Shown: positions 6,800-13,743 of the stretch, one piece after another
Layout of the letters: the number at the start of each line of letters is the position of its first letter
How positions within the stretch are numbered: the first letter of the stretch is position 1
NCBI GenBank assembly: GCA_903828035.1
Contig: CAIKKV010000582.1
Location: 1 to 15,951 of the forward strand
Direction: 5' to 3'
Source: an uncultured bacterium
GTDB taxonomy: Bacteria > Verrucomicrobiota > Kiritimatiellia > CAIKKV01
DNA length: 15,951 nucleotides
Notes under the pieces: model-generated
Seen by the model: only the letters and a program-made list of their open reading frames with translations
Database searches by the model: none
Told to the model about the DNA's origin: nothing
Position numbers and translations under genes: made by a program

Positions 6800-7635
6800 A
6801 AGCTTCAGTCCGCTATCCGCTATTCGCTATTCTTCTCCTCGCCGCCGCATGCACTCGGCAGCCGCCGCCCCTGACCGTCTTCTACGCCGCCGCCTTCGAG
6901 CCGGCGCTGCACGAGCTGCTTCCGAAGGCGGAGGTGAGCCTCGGCCGCGCGATCACCAGCGAGACCGGCGGCAGCGGCAACCTGCTGCGCAAGGTGACCG
7001 AGCTTGGGCGCGACTGCGACCTGATGCTGATCACCGACGGCGCCTACTTCCAAAGCCGCGGCGCCGGCCGCTTCGCCTGGCGCCTCGAGTTCGCCTCCGA
7101 CGAGCTCGTCCTGGCCGTGGGCAGCCGCGCCCCGCGCACCGACGAGGCCGAGCGCGACTGGGCGCCCGTCCTGCTCGATCCGGCCGTCCGCCTCGGCCGG
7201 GCCGATGAGAAGATCAGCCCCGCCGGGGTCCGCGCCCTCCGGATGGTCCAGAAAAGGGAACGCGCGGGCGCCGCCGGCCTGGAGGCCCGCCTGCGGGGCC
7301 CCTCCGTGCCGGTGGTGGACGATGTCGGCACGCTGGCGGCGCGGCTCAAGGCGGGCGACCTGGACTACGCCTTCCTTTACCGCACCACCTGCCTGATGCA
7401 GGATATCCGCTTCATCCGCCTGGAGACCGATCCGGAGGCCGCCATCTACGCCTTATCCATTCCGGACAACGCCCCGCATCCCGAAGCCGCCGTCGCCCTC
7501 GTGCGCAGCCTGCTGACCGCGGGGCGCGGCGTCTGGGAGGAAAAGGGGTTCACCCTGCTCCGCCCCCGCTTCTACGGCGACCGCTCCCTGTATGCGCCCT
7601 TCCGGGAGTGCGCCGACTATGGAGGGCCCTTCTGA
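6796..7635 (+). CDS. ABC importer solute-binding lipoprotein, tungstate/molybdate (WtpA/ModA) type
   Basis: A 279-aa exported binding protein. A short basic start is followed by a hydrophobic core ending LLLAAAC, so Cys19 is the probable lipidated residue. The -3 position is Ala rather than the usual Leu, so the lipobox is imperfect. The fold signature matches the WtpA group: TVFYAAAF strand, GGSGNLLRKVTELGRDCDLMLITD-type segment (58-81), DPAVRLGRADEKISPAG, GDLDYAFLYRTTC (188-199), and AIYALSIPDNAPHPEAA near the end. WtpA proteins bind tungstate or molybdate, but several contact residues differ here (GGSG in place of EPSG), so another oxyanion is possible. GTG at 6796 forms a GTGA overlap with the activase stop. 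The first codons contain three copies of a 7-nt repeat. Confidence 0.75.
   Translation: MKASVRYPLFAILLLAAACTRQPPPLTVFYAAAFEPALHELLPKAEVSLGRAITSETGGSGNLLRKVTELGRDCDLMLITDGAYFQSRGAGRFAWRLEFASDELVLAVGSRAPRTDEAERDWAPVLLDPAVRLGRADEKISPAGVRALRMVQKRERAGAAGLEARLRGPSVPVVDDVGTLAARLKAGDLDYAFLYRTTCLMQDIRFIRLETDPEAAIYALSIPDNAPHPEAAVALVRSLLTAGRGVWEEKGFTLLRPRFYGDRSLYAPFRECADYGGPF
6811..6831 (+). repeat. Three-unit 7-nt tandem repeat in signal-peptide codons
   Basis: The units cgctatc, cgctatt and cgctatt lie head to tail in codons 6-12 of the binding-protein gene and encode part of the signal peptide (RYPLFAI). The unit length is not a multiple of three, so gain or loss of one unit would shift the frame near the start. 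Three units is short for real slippage. The codons are also less GC-rich than their surroundings. Confidence 0.6.
7621..7626 (+). promoter_or_regulatory. Ribosome-binding site deciding the permease start
   Basis: GGAGGG lies 8 nt before ATG 7635, which forms a TGATG overlap with the upstream stop. An earlier in-frame GTG at 7608 would add nine residues but has no comparable ribosome-binding site. The site itself lies inside the last codons of the binding-protein gene. Confidence 0.65.
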
Positions 7636-8990
7636 TGGTGGCGCCTCTCCTGATCGCGGGCCTTCACCTGGTGCTGCACGCCTACCTTGGCTGGCGCGCC
7701 TGGATCCAGCCCTTCGAGCTGTTCAACCTCCTGCTGCTGGGCGCCAACCTGGTGCTGGCCTGGCTCACGGTGCGAAAAGTCGCCGACCGCCTGATGGGGC
7801 CGGCCATCATGCTCCTGATCGCCTCACACGCCCTGATCGGCCAGCAGCTCGCGCCCGACTCCCTCACCAGCGGCGCCATCCTGATGGTCAACATCCTGAC
7901 CGTCTACGCGGGCTTCAAAATATTCGAGAACCTCCCCCTTTCCTACGGGCTTCTCTTCGCCGGCAGCTACGGCGTCCTTTTCTACATCTTCATTCTCCGC
8001 ATGAGCCACGCCGAGCCGCTCTTCCTGCTGGCGCTCATGGGCCTCTCCGCCACGGGGCGCAGCCCGCGCATGCTGGCCTATTTCTGGGCGCTGATCGTCG
8101 CCTTCACCGCCGGCCAGCCCTACGCGTGGGAAACGGCCTTCCTCCTCTTCCTGCTGCTCACCGCCGCCTTCTCGGCGCGCGGCCGGGTGCCCTCCAACGC
8201 CGCCCGCTGCTTCCTCGTCGCCGGCCTCGCCTTCCTGGGCGCGCTGCTCCTGCCGGTGGTGATCCTCCTGCTCGGCCAGACGCCCCAGAGCCTGGGAGAC
8301 GTGCTGCGGGAGCCCGAAGCCCGGCAGGCCATCCTGCTGACCGCGGGGACGGCCACCCTGTCCACGGCGATCCTGGCCCTGTTCGGGATTCCGCTGGCCT
8401 ACGGGCTGAGCCGGCTCGAGTTCCGCGGCAAGGCCCTCGTGCTCTCGCTGATCGATGTGCCGGTCGTCATTCCCCAGTCGGTGGCCGGCCTTGCCCTGCT
8501 GATGACCTTCGGCCGCGCGCAGCCGCTCGGGGGCGCACTCTTCGACCTGCTCGGCATCCGCTTCGACGGCGCCCTGGCGGGCATCGTGCTGGCCCAGGTG
8601 TTCGTGGCGCTGCCGTTCCTGGTCAAGCCCGCCATAGCGGCGTTCGACGCCGTGCCGCCCCCGCTGGAGCTGGCGGCCCGCCACCTGGGCGCCAACTCGC
8701 TGGGGGCGTTCTTCCACCTGACGCTGCCACTGGCCCGGCGGGGCCTCTTCCTGGCCGCGGTCCTCACGTGGGCCCGGGCGGCCGGCGAGTTCGGCGCCGT
8801 CTACTTCATGACCGCCTCGCCCGCGGTGACGCCCATCGCCGTCTTCAACCGCTTCGAGCGCATGGGGCTGGCCGAGACCGCGCCGCTCGTCTCCACCCTG
8901 CTGCTCCTGTCGCTGGGCCTCTTCTTCCTGCTCCAGCTCGTCTCCCGCCGCATTCCCACCCTGCACGCGCCGGAAGGAGGGGCCTCATGA
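7635..8990 (+). CDS. ABC permease (ModB/WtpB type) fused to an extra N-terminal membrane domain
   Basis: A 451-aa membrane protein made of two parts. Residues about 190-451 are a standard ModB/WtpB-like permease. The cytoplasmic EAA loop ELAARHLGANSLGAFFHLTLPLARRG (345-370) contacts the ATPase, and the region VPVVIPQSVAGLALLMTFG matches this class. Ordinary permeases of this group are about 230-270 residues. The first 190 residues hold roughly six more hydrophobic segments (for example 4-18, 28-45, 56-70, 80-96, 104-121, 126-138, 148-178). I do not recognise this extra domain, which has no cysteine, heme or cofactor motif. The gene overlaps the binding-protein stop by one base and the ATPase gene by an ATGA. 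The imported solute is probably an oxyanion, judged from the class. Confidence 0.82.
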   Translation: MVAPLLIAGLHLVLHAYLGWRAWIQPFELFNLLLLGANLVLAWLTVRKVADRLMGPAIMLLIASHALIGQQLAPDSLTSGAILMVNILTVYAGFKIFENLPLSYGLLFAGSYGVLFYIFILRMSHAEPLFLLALMGLSATGRSPRMLAYFWALIVAFTAGQPYAWETAFLLFLLLTAAFSARGRVPSNAARCFLVAGLAFLGALLLPVVILLLGQTPQSLGDVLREPEARQAILLTAGTATLSTAILALFGIPLAYGLSRLEFRGKALVLSLIDVPVVIPQSVAGLALLMTFGRAQPLGGALFDLLGIRFDGALAGIVLAQVFVALPFLVKPAIAAFDAVPPPLELAARHLGANSLGAFFHLTLPLARRGLFLAAVLTWARAAGEFGAVYFMTASPAVTPIAVFNRFERMGLAETAPLVSTLLLLSLGLFFLLQLVSRRIPTLHAPEGGAS

Positions 8991-9709
8991 TGGAGCCCTT
9001 CTTCTCCCTGCGCCAGGCGGCCGCCACGGCCGGCGCCTTCCAGCTGGGGCCCCTGTCGCTGGACCTGGCCGAGCGGGACTGGTTTGTGCTGCTGGGCCCC
9101 TCGGGCTCCGGCAAGACGACTCTCCTCAGCCTGATCGCCGGCGTGCTCCCCTCGCCGCCCGGCATGATCCGGCTGGGCGGCCGCGACCTCGGCGGCCTGC
9201 CTCCGGAGCGGCGGCGCGTGGCCTATGTGTCGCAGACGGGCGACCTCTTCCCCCACCTGACCGTGGCCGGGAACGTGGCCTTCGGCCTGCGCTTTTCAAA
9301 ATATACAAAAAAGGAACAAGCCGCGAGCGTGGAGCGGCTCCTGGCGCTCTTCGGGCTCGAGGCTCTGGCCGGGCAGAGCGCCGCCACGGTCTCCGGCGGC
9401 GAAGGCCGGCGCGTGGCCCTGGCCCGCGCCCTGGCCGTGGAGCCCGCCCTGCTCCTGCTGGACGAGCCCCTGGGCATGCTGGATCCGCCGGGCCGGCGGT
9501 CGCTGCAGGACTGCCTGGCCCTGGTGCACCGCGAGCTGGGAACCACCACGCTGCACGTGACGCACGACCTGCGCGAGGCGCGGGCGCTCGCCTCGCGCGC
9601 CGGGGTCCTGATGCAGGGGCGCCTGATGCAGGAAGACACGGCGGAGGGACTTTTCACCCATCCCGCCACGCCGGAAATCGCCCGCTTCCTGAGCCTGGAG
9701 GAAGCATGA
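8987..9709 (+). CDS. ABC importer ATPase (ModC/WtpC-like, no TOBE domain)
   Basis: A 240-aa nucleotide-binding subunit with Walker A GPSGSGKT (37-44), Q-loop Gln83 (YVSQTGDLFPH), signature VSGGE (135-139), Walker B LLLLDE (155-160) and switch His193. The signature departs from LSGGQ at two positions, though VSGGE is seen in active transporters. It ends soon after the core at about residue 235, without the C-terminal TOBE/MOP domain used for oxyanion sensing in ModC, so no such feedback is expected. AGGAGG at 8975-8980 lies 6 nt before ATG 8987. A second in-frame ATG follows at once at 8990. An AT-rich patch (9293-9316) within the otherwise GC-rich gene encodes FSKYTKKEQ in the helical domain. 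It completes the importer with the two preceding genes. Confidence 0.9.
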   Translation: MMEPFFSLRQAAATAGAFQLGPLSLDLAERDWFVLLGPSGSGKTTLLSLIAGVLPSPPGMIRLGGRDLGGLPPERRRVAYVSQTGDLFPHLTVAGNVAFGLRFSKYTKKEQAASVERLLALFGLEALAGQSAATVSGGEGRRVALARALAVEPALLLLDEPLGMLDPPGRRSLQDCLALVHRELGTTTLHVTHDLREARALASRAGVLMQGRLMQEDTAEGLFTHPATPEIARFLSLEEA

Positions 9710-10773
9710 TCGGCGACCTCGCCACCTGGTGGAGCGGAATCGAAAGCGGCCTGGCCGGCTTTTTCGGCAACATCAAGCTGGTTGAAAAAGCCATGATGGG
9801 CTTCGAGGGCAGCTATGTGGAGCTGCTCACCATCCTGGCGCTCGGCCTGCTGGCCGTGCTGCCGGCCGTGGCGCCGCCGCGGCACCGGCAGCGCTGGCGC
9901 CACCTGAACCAGCTTTTCGGCGTGGTGATCTTCATCTTCGTGGTCTTCACCTGCCTGGGCGTGTTCGGCATGATCCGCAACTTCCACCGGGGGCTCAGCG
10001 AGATCGGACGTGAAAACATCGTGGCGCTCTACTACTGCTCCGTGCCGGCCACGATCCTGGTCACCTCGCTCCTGTTCGGGCCGGCCTTCTGCGGCTGGAT
10101 CTGCCCCACCGGCGCGCTCCAGGAGTTCACGGGGCTGCTGACCAACACATGGAACCGCCGGCGCAAGGCGGCCGGCTACCCCTTCTCCAAGGGGGCGCTC
10201 GCCATGGCGCTGATCATCGTGGCGATCTTTATCGGCTGGATGATCCGGCTGAGCCTGACGCGCCTCTTTTTCGTGGAGGACGCCAGCATCTACTGGTCCG
10301 AGGTGCTGGTGCTCCTCGTGCTGCTGCTCACCTGGAACATGAGGCGCTGGGACGCCCCCCTGCGCCGGCTCCGGCTGCTCTCCTTCTGGATCGTGGTGGG
10401 CGCCTCGGTCATGAGCCTGCGGGTCACCTCGCCCGTGCACCTGGGCTTTGCCAAGGTCTACGATCCCGCCTCCTTCCTGTCCACGGTCATGGTGATCCTG
10501 GCCACGCTGGTGATCCCCCGGGTCTGGTGCCGCTACCTGTGCCCGTGGCGCGCGGCCATCGGCTGGGCGGCCGCCCGGAGCGCGCGGCATATCGTGCTCG
10601 ATGAGAAAGCCTGCACGAAGTGCGGCGAATGCGATGGCGAGTGCGAGGTCGATGCGGTTGAGAAAGGCGTCATCACGGCCGACGAGTGCCACTTCTGCCT
10701 GAAGTGCGTGGACCGCTGCCCCCAAAAGGCGCTCTCGGTGAAGGACGACTGGAGGCGGCCATGTCACAAGTAA
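9706..10773 (+). CDS. Second NapH-like membrane polyferredoxin
   Basis: A 355-aa membrane iron-sulfur protein. After about five to six hydrophobic segments it shows CGWICP (129-134) and CRYLCP (275-280), the paired NapH/NosR-type motifs. The C-terminal cytoplasmic domain has two [4Fe-4S] sites: Cys303/306/309/313 (CTKCGECDGEC) and Cys328/331/334/338 (CHFCLKCVDRCP). It differs from the 508-aa polyferredoxin in being shorter and lacking the CKICPGQQVCP motif, so it is a paralogue of the class rather than a recent copy. The start overlaps the ATPase gene by an ATGA, and its end overlaps the beta-propeller gene by 13 nt. A role in moving electrons between the membrane pool and the operon's reductase is inferred from context. 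Confidence 0.87.
   Translation: MIGDLATWWSGIESGLAGFFGNIKLVEKAMMGFEGSYVELLTILALGLLAVLPAVAPPRHRQRWRHLNQLFGVVIFIFVVFTCLGVFGMIRNFHRGLSEIGRENIVALYYCSVPATILVTSLLFGPAFCGWICPTGALQEFTGLLTNTWNRRRKAAGYPFSKGALAMALIIVAIFIGWMIRLSLTRLFFVEDASIYWSEVLVLLVLLLTWNMRRWDAPLRRLRLLSFWIVVGASVMSLRVTSPVHLGFAKVYDPASFLSTVMVILATLVIPRVWCRYLCPWRAAIGWAAARSARHIVLDEKACTKCGECDGECEVDAVEKGVITADECHFCLKCVDRCPQKALSVKDDWRRPCHK
10751..10755 (+). promoter_or_regulatory. Ribosome-binding site for the beta-propeller gene
   Basis: GGAGG sits 5 nt before ATG 10761, inside the last codons of the NapH-like gene. It supports ATG 10761 as a working start, even though the resulting protein has an unusual 50-residue lead before its signal peptide. 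Confidence 0.55.
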
Positions 10774-12347
10774 AGGGGGCAGCCTGCCCTGAGCGTGCCG
10801 AAAGGGTCCCTTGCCCGCCGCCATATGGCTCCCGGGCGGCAGAAAGACAGGACAGTCCGGCGGGTTGCGGCCTGGCCGCTGTCGCGGCCTTGGCCGGCGC
10901 GCGACTGGCTTCCATAAAACGGCCGTTGTCGATTGGCCTGTTACTCACGGGCCTTCTCTCCACAGTCACCGCGCAAGCTGACTGGACCGCCGGGCGGGGC
11001 GACGCGCAAGGTGCGGCGGCGCTGGCCTGGGAGCCGACGGGCGAAATCCAGGAATGGCATTACATCTGGAAAACGGATCGCCGCTACCGCACCGGCGTGG
11101 CGATCTGGGCCTCCCCCGCGCTGGCTTTGGTCAAGGGCCGCCCCGTGGCCTTCATCGGCGGCTGCGACCAGACCCTGCACGCCCTGGACCTGCTCGACAA
11201 GCGCGTGCTCTGGCGGCGCATGACCAACGCGGAAATCGGTGCCGCGCCCGTGGCGGGCGAGGTCGGCGGCCGGACGGTCGTCTTCTTCGCCTCCAACGAC
11301 CGCACCCTCTATGCCCTGGACGCCATGACCGGCGTGACCCTGTGGACGCGCGAGCTGGAGCCGGCCTCTCCGACGCTCGGCGAAAGCAGCTTCACAAGCC
11401 CGCTGCTGTTCCAGGGGCGCCTGTATGTCGCCGGGTTCACCTATGACCGCTCGCTCGGCCGCAATAACCAGGTCAGCCGGCTCTACTGCCTGGACCCGGA
11501 GACGGGGCAGCTGGGCTGGGCGCTGCCGATCGGCTCCGGCTTCACCAGCGAGCCCGTGGGCTTTGCGGCCGGCGGACGCCCCTGCGTGGCCGTGGCGGCC
11601 AGGAGGGGGCTGCTGCAGGTGTTCGCCGTGGAGGGGAAGGCGCCGGTCCGCCTCTGGACCTACCAGATGCCTCACGAGGTTCTCGGGGCTCCGGCCGTTG
11701 AGACAAACGGGGCGGATCCCGTGCTGGTGCTGGGCTCCAAGTATGGCAACCTGATCGCGCTGGAAGCGGCGACCGGCCGCGAGCGCTGGAAGCGGATGGC
11801 GGGCAACTGGTTCGACAATGCCGCCTGCATCGGAAACGTGGACGGCACGAATGTCGTGTTCGCCGGCTCCTACGATTACAACGTCTACGCGATCCGGGCG
11901 GCGGATGGCGCGGTGCTGTGGAAGCGGCCGCTGGGCGGCGAGGTGTTTTCGGCGCCCGCCTTTTTCACGCTGAACGGCCGGCCGACCGTGGCCGTGGCGG
12001 CCCTGGACAATCATGTGCATGTGCTGGATGCGCGCTCGGGAGCGATCCTGACCTCGTATTACACGGGCCGGCCGGTGTGGGACAAGGTCAGCAAGGGCGA
12101 CACGCTCTGGGGCTCGCCCGCCGTGCTGGAGGCCGGGGATGAGTCGGCCGTGATCCAGGGCTCCTTCAACGACACCGTATACGTGCTACCGCTGGTCAAG
12201 CCCTGCACCATGCAGGCGCGGGCGCGGTCGGCTAAAAGCCTGTGGCTGAGCCTGGGCATCGTGGCCCTTCTCTTCACCGGAGTGGTGCTGCCCTGGACGC
12301 TCACAGGCACACGCCGGAAAATGGACGCTGTCGTTCCCCGCCGTTAG
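10761..12347 (+). CDS. Membrane-anchored PQQ-like beta-propeller protein
   Basis: A 528-aa protein whose body (about 115-480) consists of roughly eight WD/PQQ-type blades, each with a strand, a D/N-containing turn and an aromatic close: CDQTLHALDLLDKRVLW, NDRTLYALDAMTGVTLW, SRLYCLDPETGQLGW, KYGNLIALEAATGRERW, YDYNVYAIRAADGAVLW, NHVHVLDARSG and others. No PQQ-enzyme active-site motif is evident, so a scaffold or binding role like BamB-type propellers is more likely than dehydrogenase activity. Hydrophobic residues 56-72 ending TAQA form a signal peptide or anchor, and a second helix (about 492-514) anchors the C-terminus. Residues 1-50 precede the signal sequence and are encoded by repeat-like DNA. 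A TTG at 10926 is an alternative start that would give a normal signal peptide. It is the last gene of the operon. Confidence 0.82.
   Translation: MSQVKGAACPERAERVPCPPPYGSRAAERQDSPAGCGLAAVAALAGARLASIKRPLSIGLLLTGLLSTVTAQADWTAGRGDAQGAAALAWEPTGEIQEWHYIWKTDRRYRTGVAIWASPALALVKGRPVAFIGGCDQTLHALDLLDKRVLWRRMTNAEIGAAPVAGEVGGRTVVFFASNDRTLYALDAMTGVTLWTRELEPASPTLGESSFTSPLLFQGRLYVAGFTYDRSLGRNNQVSRLYCLDPETGQLGWALPIGSGFTSEPVGFAAGGRPCVAVAARRGLLQVFAVEGKAPVRLWTYQMPHEVLGAPAVETNGADPVLVLGSKYGNLIALEAATGRERWKRMAGNWFDNAACIGNVDGTNVVFAGSYDYNVYAIRAADGAVLWKRPLGGEVFSAPAFFTLNGRPTVAVAALDNHVHVLDARSGAILTSYYTGRPVWDKVSKGDTLWGSPAVLEAGDESAVIQGSFNDTVYVLPLVKPCTMQARARSAKSLWLSLGIVALLFTGVVLPWTLTGTRRKMDAVVPRR
10775..10840. repeat. Palindrome-rich repeat-like insert at the beta-propeller N-terminus
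   Basis: Three small inverted repeats stand close together: gggcag/ctgccc around one base (10777-10789), aaggg/ccctt around one base (10802-10812), and gccgcc/ggcggc (10817-10840). The core ccctgagcgtgccgaaaggg resembles a dispersed motif of the CCTGAGC...CGAAGGG kind, which I have seen as intergenic repeats in environmental genomes. Here it is translated in frame as the odd lead MSQVKGAACPERAERVPCPP. The family assignment is by resemblance. Confidence 0.45.
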
Positions 12348-12404
12348 CACCTTTCTCTCACGGCCAGGAATGGCCGTCTCCAGGCCGGACAGACGCCCGC
12401 CCGC
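12348..12404. other. Short gap between convergent genes with a weak hairpin
   Basis: The operon and the GH1 gene converge here. ACGGCC (12360-12365) and GGCCGT (12372-12377) form a 6-bp stem with a 6-nt loop. No T-tract follows on either strand, so it is at best a weak bidirectional stop. The rest of the gap holds nothing I recognise. Confidence 0.4.
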
Positions 12405-13727
12405 TCAGTTACCAAGCGGGACAGCGGCGGCCACCGGCCCACCCGGGGGCGGATAAACCTGGATATCCGAAAGAGGCCGCACATACTTTTTGAGCAGGGC
12501 GTCCGTGAGGCCATGATTTTCAATGATCTCGCGATACAGGTGCGCGCTCGGCTTGAGGGTCCGCTTGAAGGTTTTGAAATCGACATCGATCAGGCCGAAC
12601 CGCGGCTTGAACGAGCCCCACTCGTAGTTGTCCATCACGGACCAGTGCATGTACCCGCGCACGTCCGCCCCCATCCTCATGGCCTCGCGCAGGGCGCTGA
12701 GATGGCGGGCCAGGTAAATCACGCGCAGGCGGTCGTCGTCGCAGCAGCAGCCGTTTTCGCAGATGTAGATCGGCCGGTCCGTAAACCGCGGCAGATGCTG
12801 GACGAAGCCGTCCGGATAGAACTCCTCGTGATACATCGGCCCGTCGATCATGCACACGCGGTCGAACGGGAAGCACGGGGCGCTGAATAACGCGTTCCGC
12901 GCGCTCGCCATGTGGCGAGTGTAGTAATTGACGGCCCAGTAGTCCAAGCTGCCCTTGACCTCGTCCGAGGACTCGGCGTCGGTGTAGGGAAGCACCAGCT
13001 CGCCCGTCTTGATCGCGTGGATGAAGAACTCATTCTGGCACCAGTCCAGCACGTCGGCCGCCGCCCGGTCCATCGGGTCGAAGCTCCGCTGGGGCTGCCA
13101 GTGGATCAGCGCATGGGTGCTGCTGACCGGGGCCTTCGAGTACTGCTTGATGACGTGATAGCCCCGCGCGTGGGCGAGCAGCAGGTTCTTGTACAGGTAG
13201 AACTTCGGCGGGTTGATGCCGTGGTTGTTGAACTCGTTCAGCACCACCCACAGGTGCACGTAGTCCTTGATTTTGGGGACAATATAGTTCAGGTGCTTTT
13301 CAAAGTACTTGACGTTTTCGCGCTTCTCGAAGCCGCCGAGCGCCTCGAACCACTGCGGGTGCGACCAGTGGTGCAAGGTCAGGCAGACCTTGATGCCGCG
13401 GCTGTTCAGCCGCTCCAGGATATCCAGGTAGCGGGCCAGGGCCGCCTCGTCGTACCGCCCCTGCTCCGGCTCGATCCGGGACCACTCCAGCGACATGCGG
13501 TAGACCTGCAGCTTCATCGAGGCGAACAGGTCGACATCCTCGCGGTACATCTCCCAGTGGTTGCAGGCTTTGCCGGACTTCACCGGGAAGTTCGGCGAGT
13601 CCTCCCGCTCCATCTGATTGTACTGGCTGTGGACGTTGTCCCCCTCGATCTGGTGCCCGGCCGCGCCGGCGCCCCAGAGAAACGAGTCGGGAAACAGAAC
13701 CTCTTTCATCGCGAGCGTGGTGATCAT
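12405..13727 (-). CDS. Glycoside hydrolase family 1 (beta-glucosidase-like)
   Basis: A 440-aa protein with the GH1 fold signature throughout. FPDSFLWGAGAAGHQIEG (12-29) is the N-terminal motif. VYRMSLEWSRIEP and LTLHHWSHPQW follow. The acid/base Glu165 lies in VLNEFNNH (usually NEP) and the nucleophile Glu324 in YICENGCCC (usually TENG). YMHWSVMDNYEWGSFKPRFGL (359-379) is the aglycone-site motif. GH1 enzymes release sugars from beta-linked oligosaccharides by retention. No signal peptide is seen, so it is probably cytoplasmic. The NEF substitution and three consecutive cysteines after the nucleophile motif are unusual, so the specificity is open. The start at 13727 has AAAGGAA about 5 nt upstream. 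A Met at residue 7 is an alternative. It lies 16 nt behind vapC and may share its transcript. Confidence 0.92.
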   Translation of the reverse strand: MITTLAMKEVLFPDSFLWGAGAAGHQIEGDNVHSQYNQMEREDSPNFPVKSGKACNHWEMYREDVDLFASMKLQVYRMSLEWSRIEPEQGRYDEAALARYLDILERLNSRGIKVCLTLHHWSHPQWFEALGGFEKRENVKYFEKHLNYIVPKIKDYVHLWVVLNEFNNHGINPPKFYLYKNLLLAHARGYHVIKQYSKAPVSSTHALIHWQPQRSFDPMDRAAADVLDWCQNEFFIHAIKTGELVLPYTDAESSDEVKGSLDYWAVNYYTRHMASARNALFSAPCFPFDRVCMIDGPMYHEEFYPDGFVQHLPRFTDRPIYICENGCCCDDDRLRVIYLARHLSALREAMRMGADVRGYMHWSVMDNYEWGSFKPRFGLIDVDFKTFKRTLKPSAHLYREIIENHGLTDALLKKYVRPLSDIQVYPPPGGPVAAAVPLGN

Positions 13728-13743
13728 CGTGTTCCTTTCGCCG

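Noticed and set aside
7824..8966. A 380-codon minus-strand frame opposite the permease
   Set aside because: It encodes only low-complexity Glu/Gln/Gly sequence. The plus-strand permease has a complete EAA loop.
9293..9316. AT-rich, A6-containing patch in the ATPase gene as a frameshift site or internal promoter
   Set aside because: The frame continues through all later ABC motifs, and no paired -35/-10 boxes with good spacing were found.
9223..10824. A 533-codon minus-strand frame opposite the ATPase and NapH-like genes
   Set aside because: Composition is His/Gln/Asp/Arg-rich with no domain, and both plus-strand genes have unambiguous motifs. Its start lies in the repeat-like DNA.
12360..12377. 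Hairpin between the convergent operon and GH1 gene as an intrinsic terminator
   Set aside because: The stem is only 6 bp and no T-tract follows on either strand.
12511..12890. A plus-strand frame opposite the GH1 gene
   Set aside because: It is a shadow of GH1 codons. The minus strand carries both catalytic glutamates and all family motifs.
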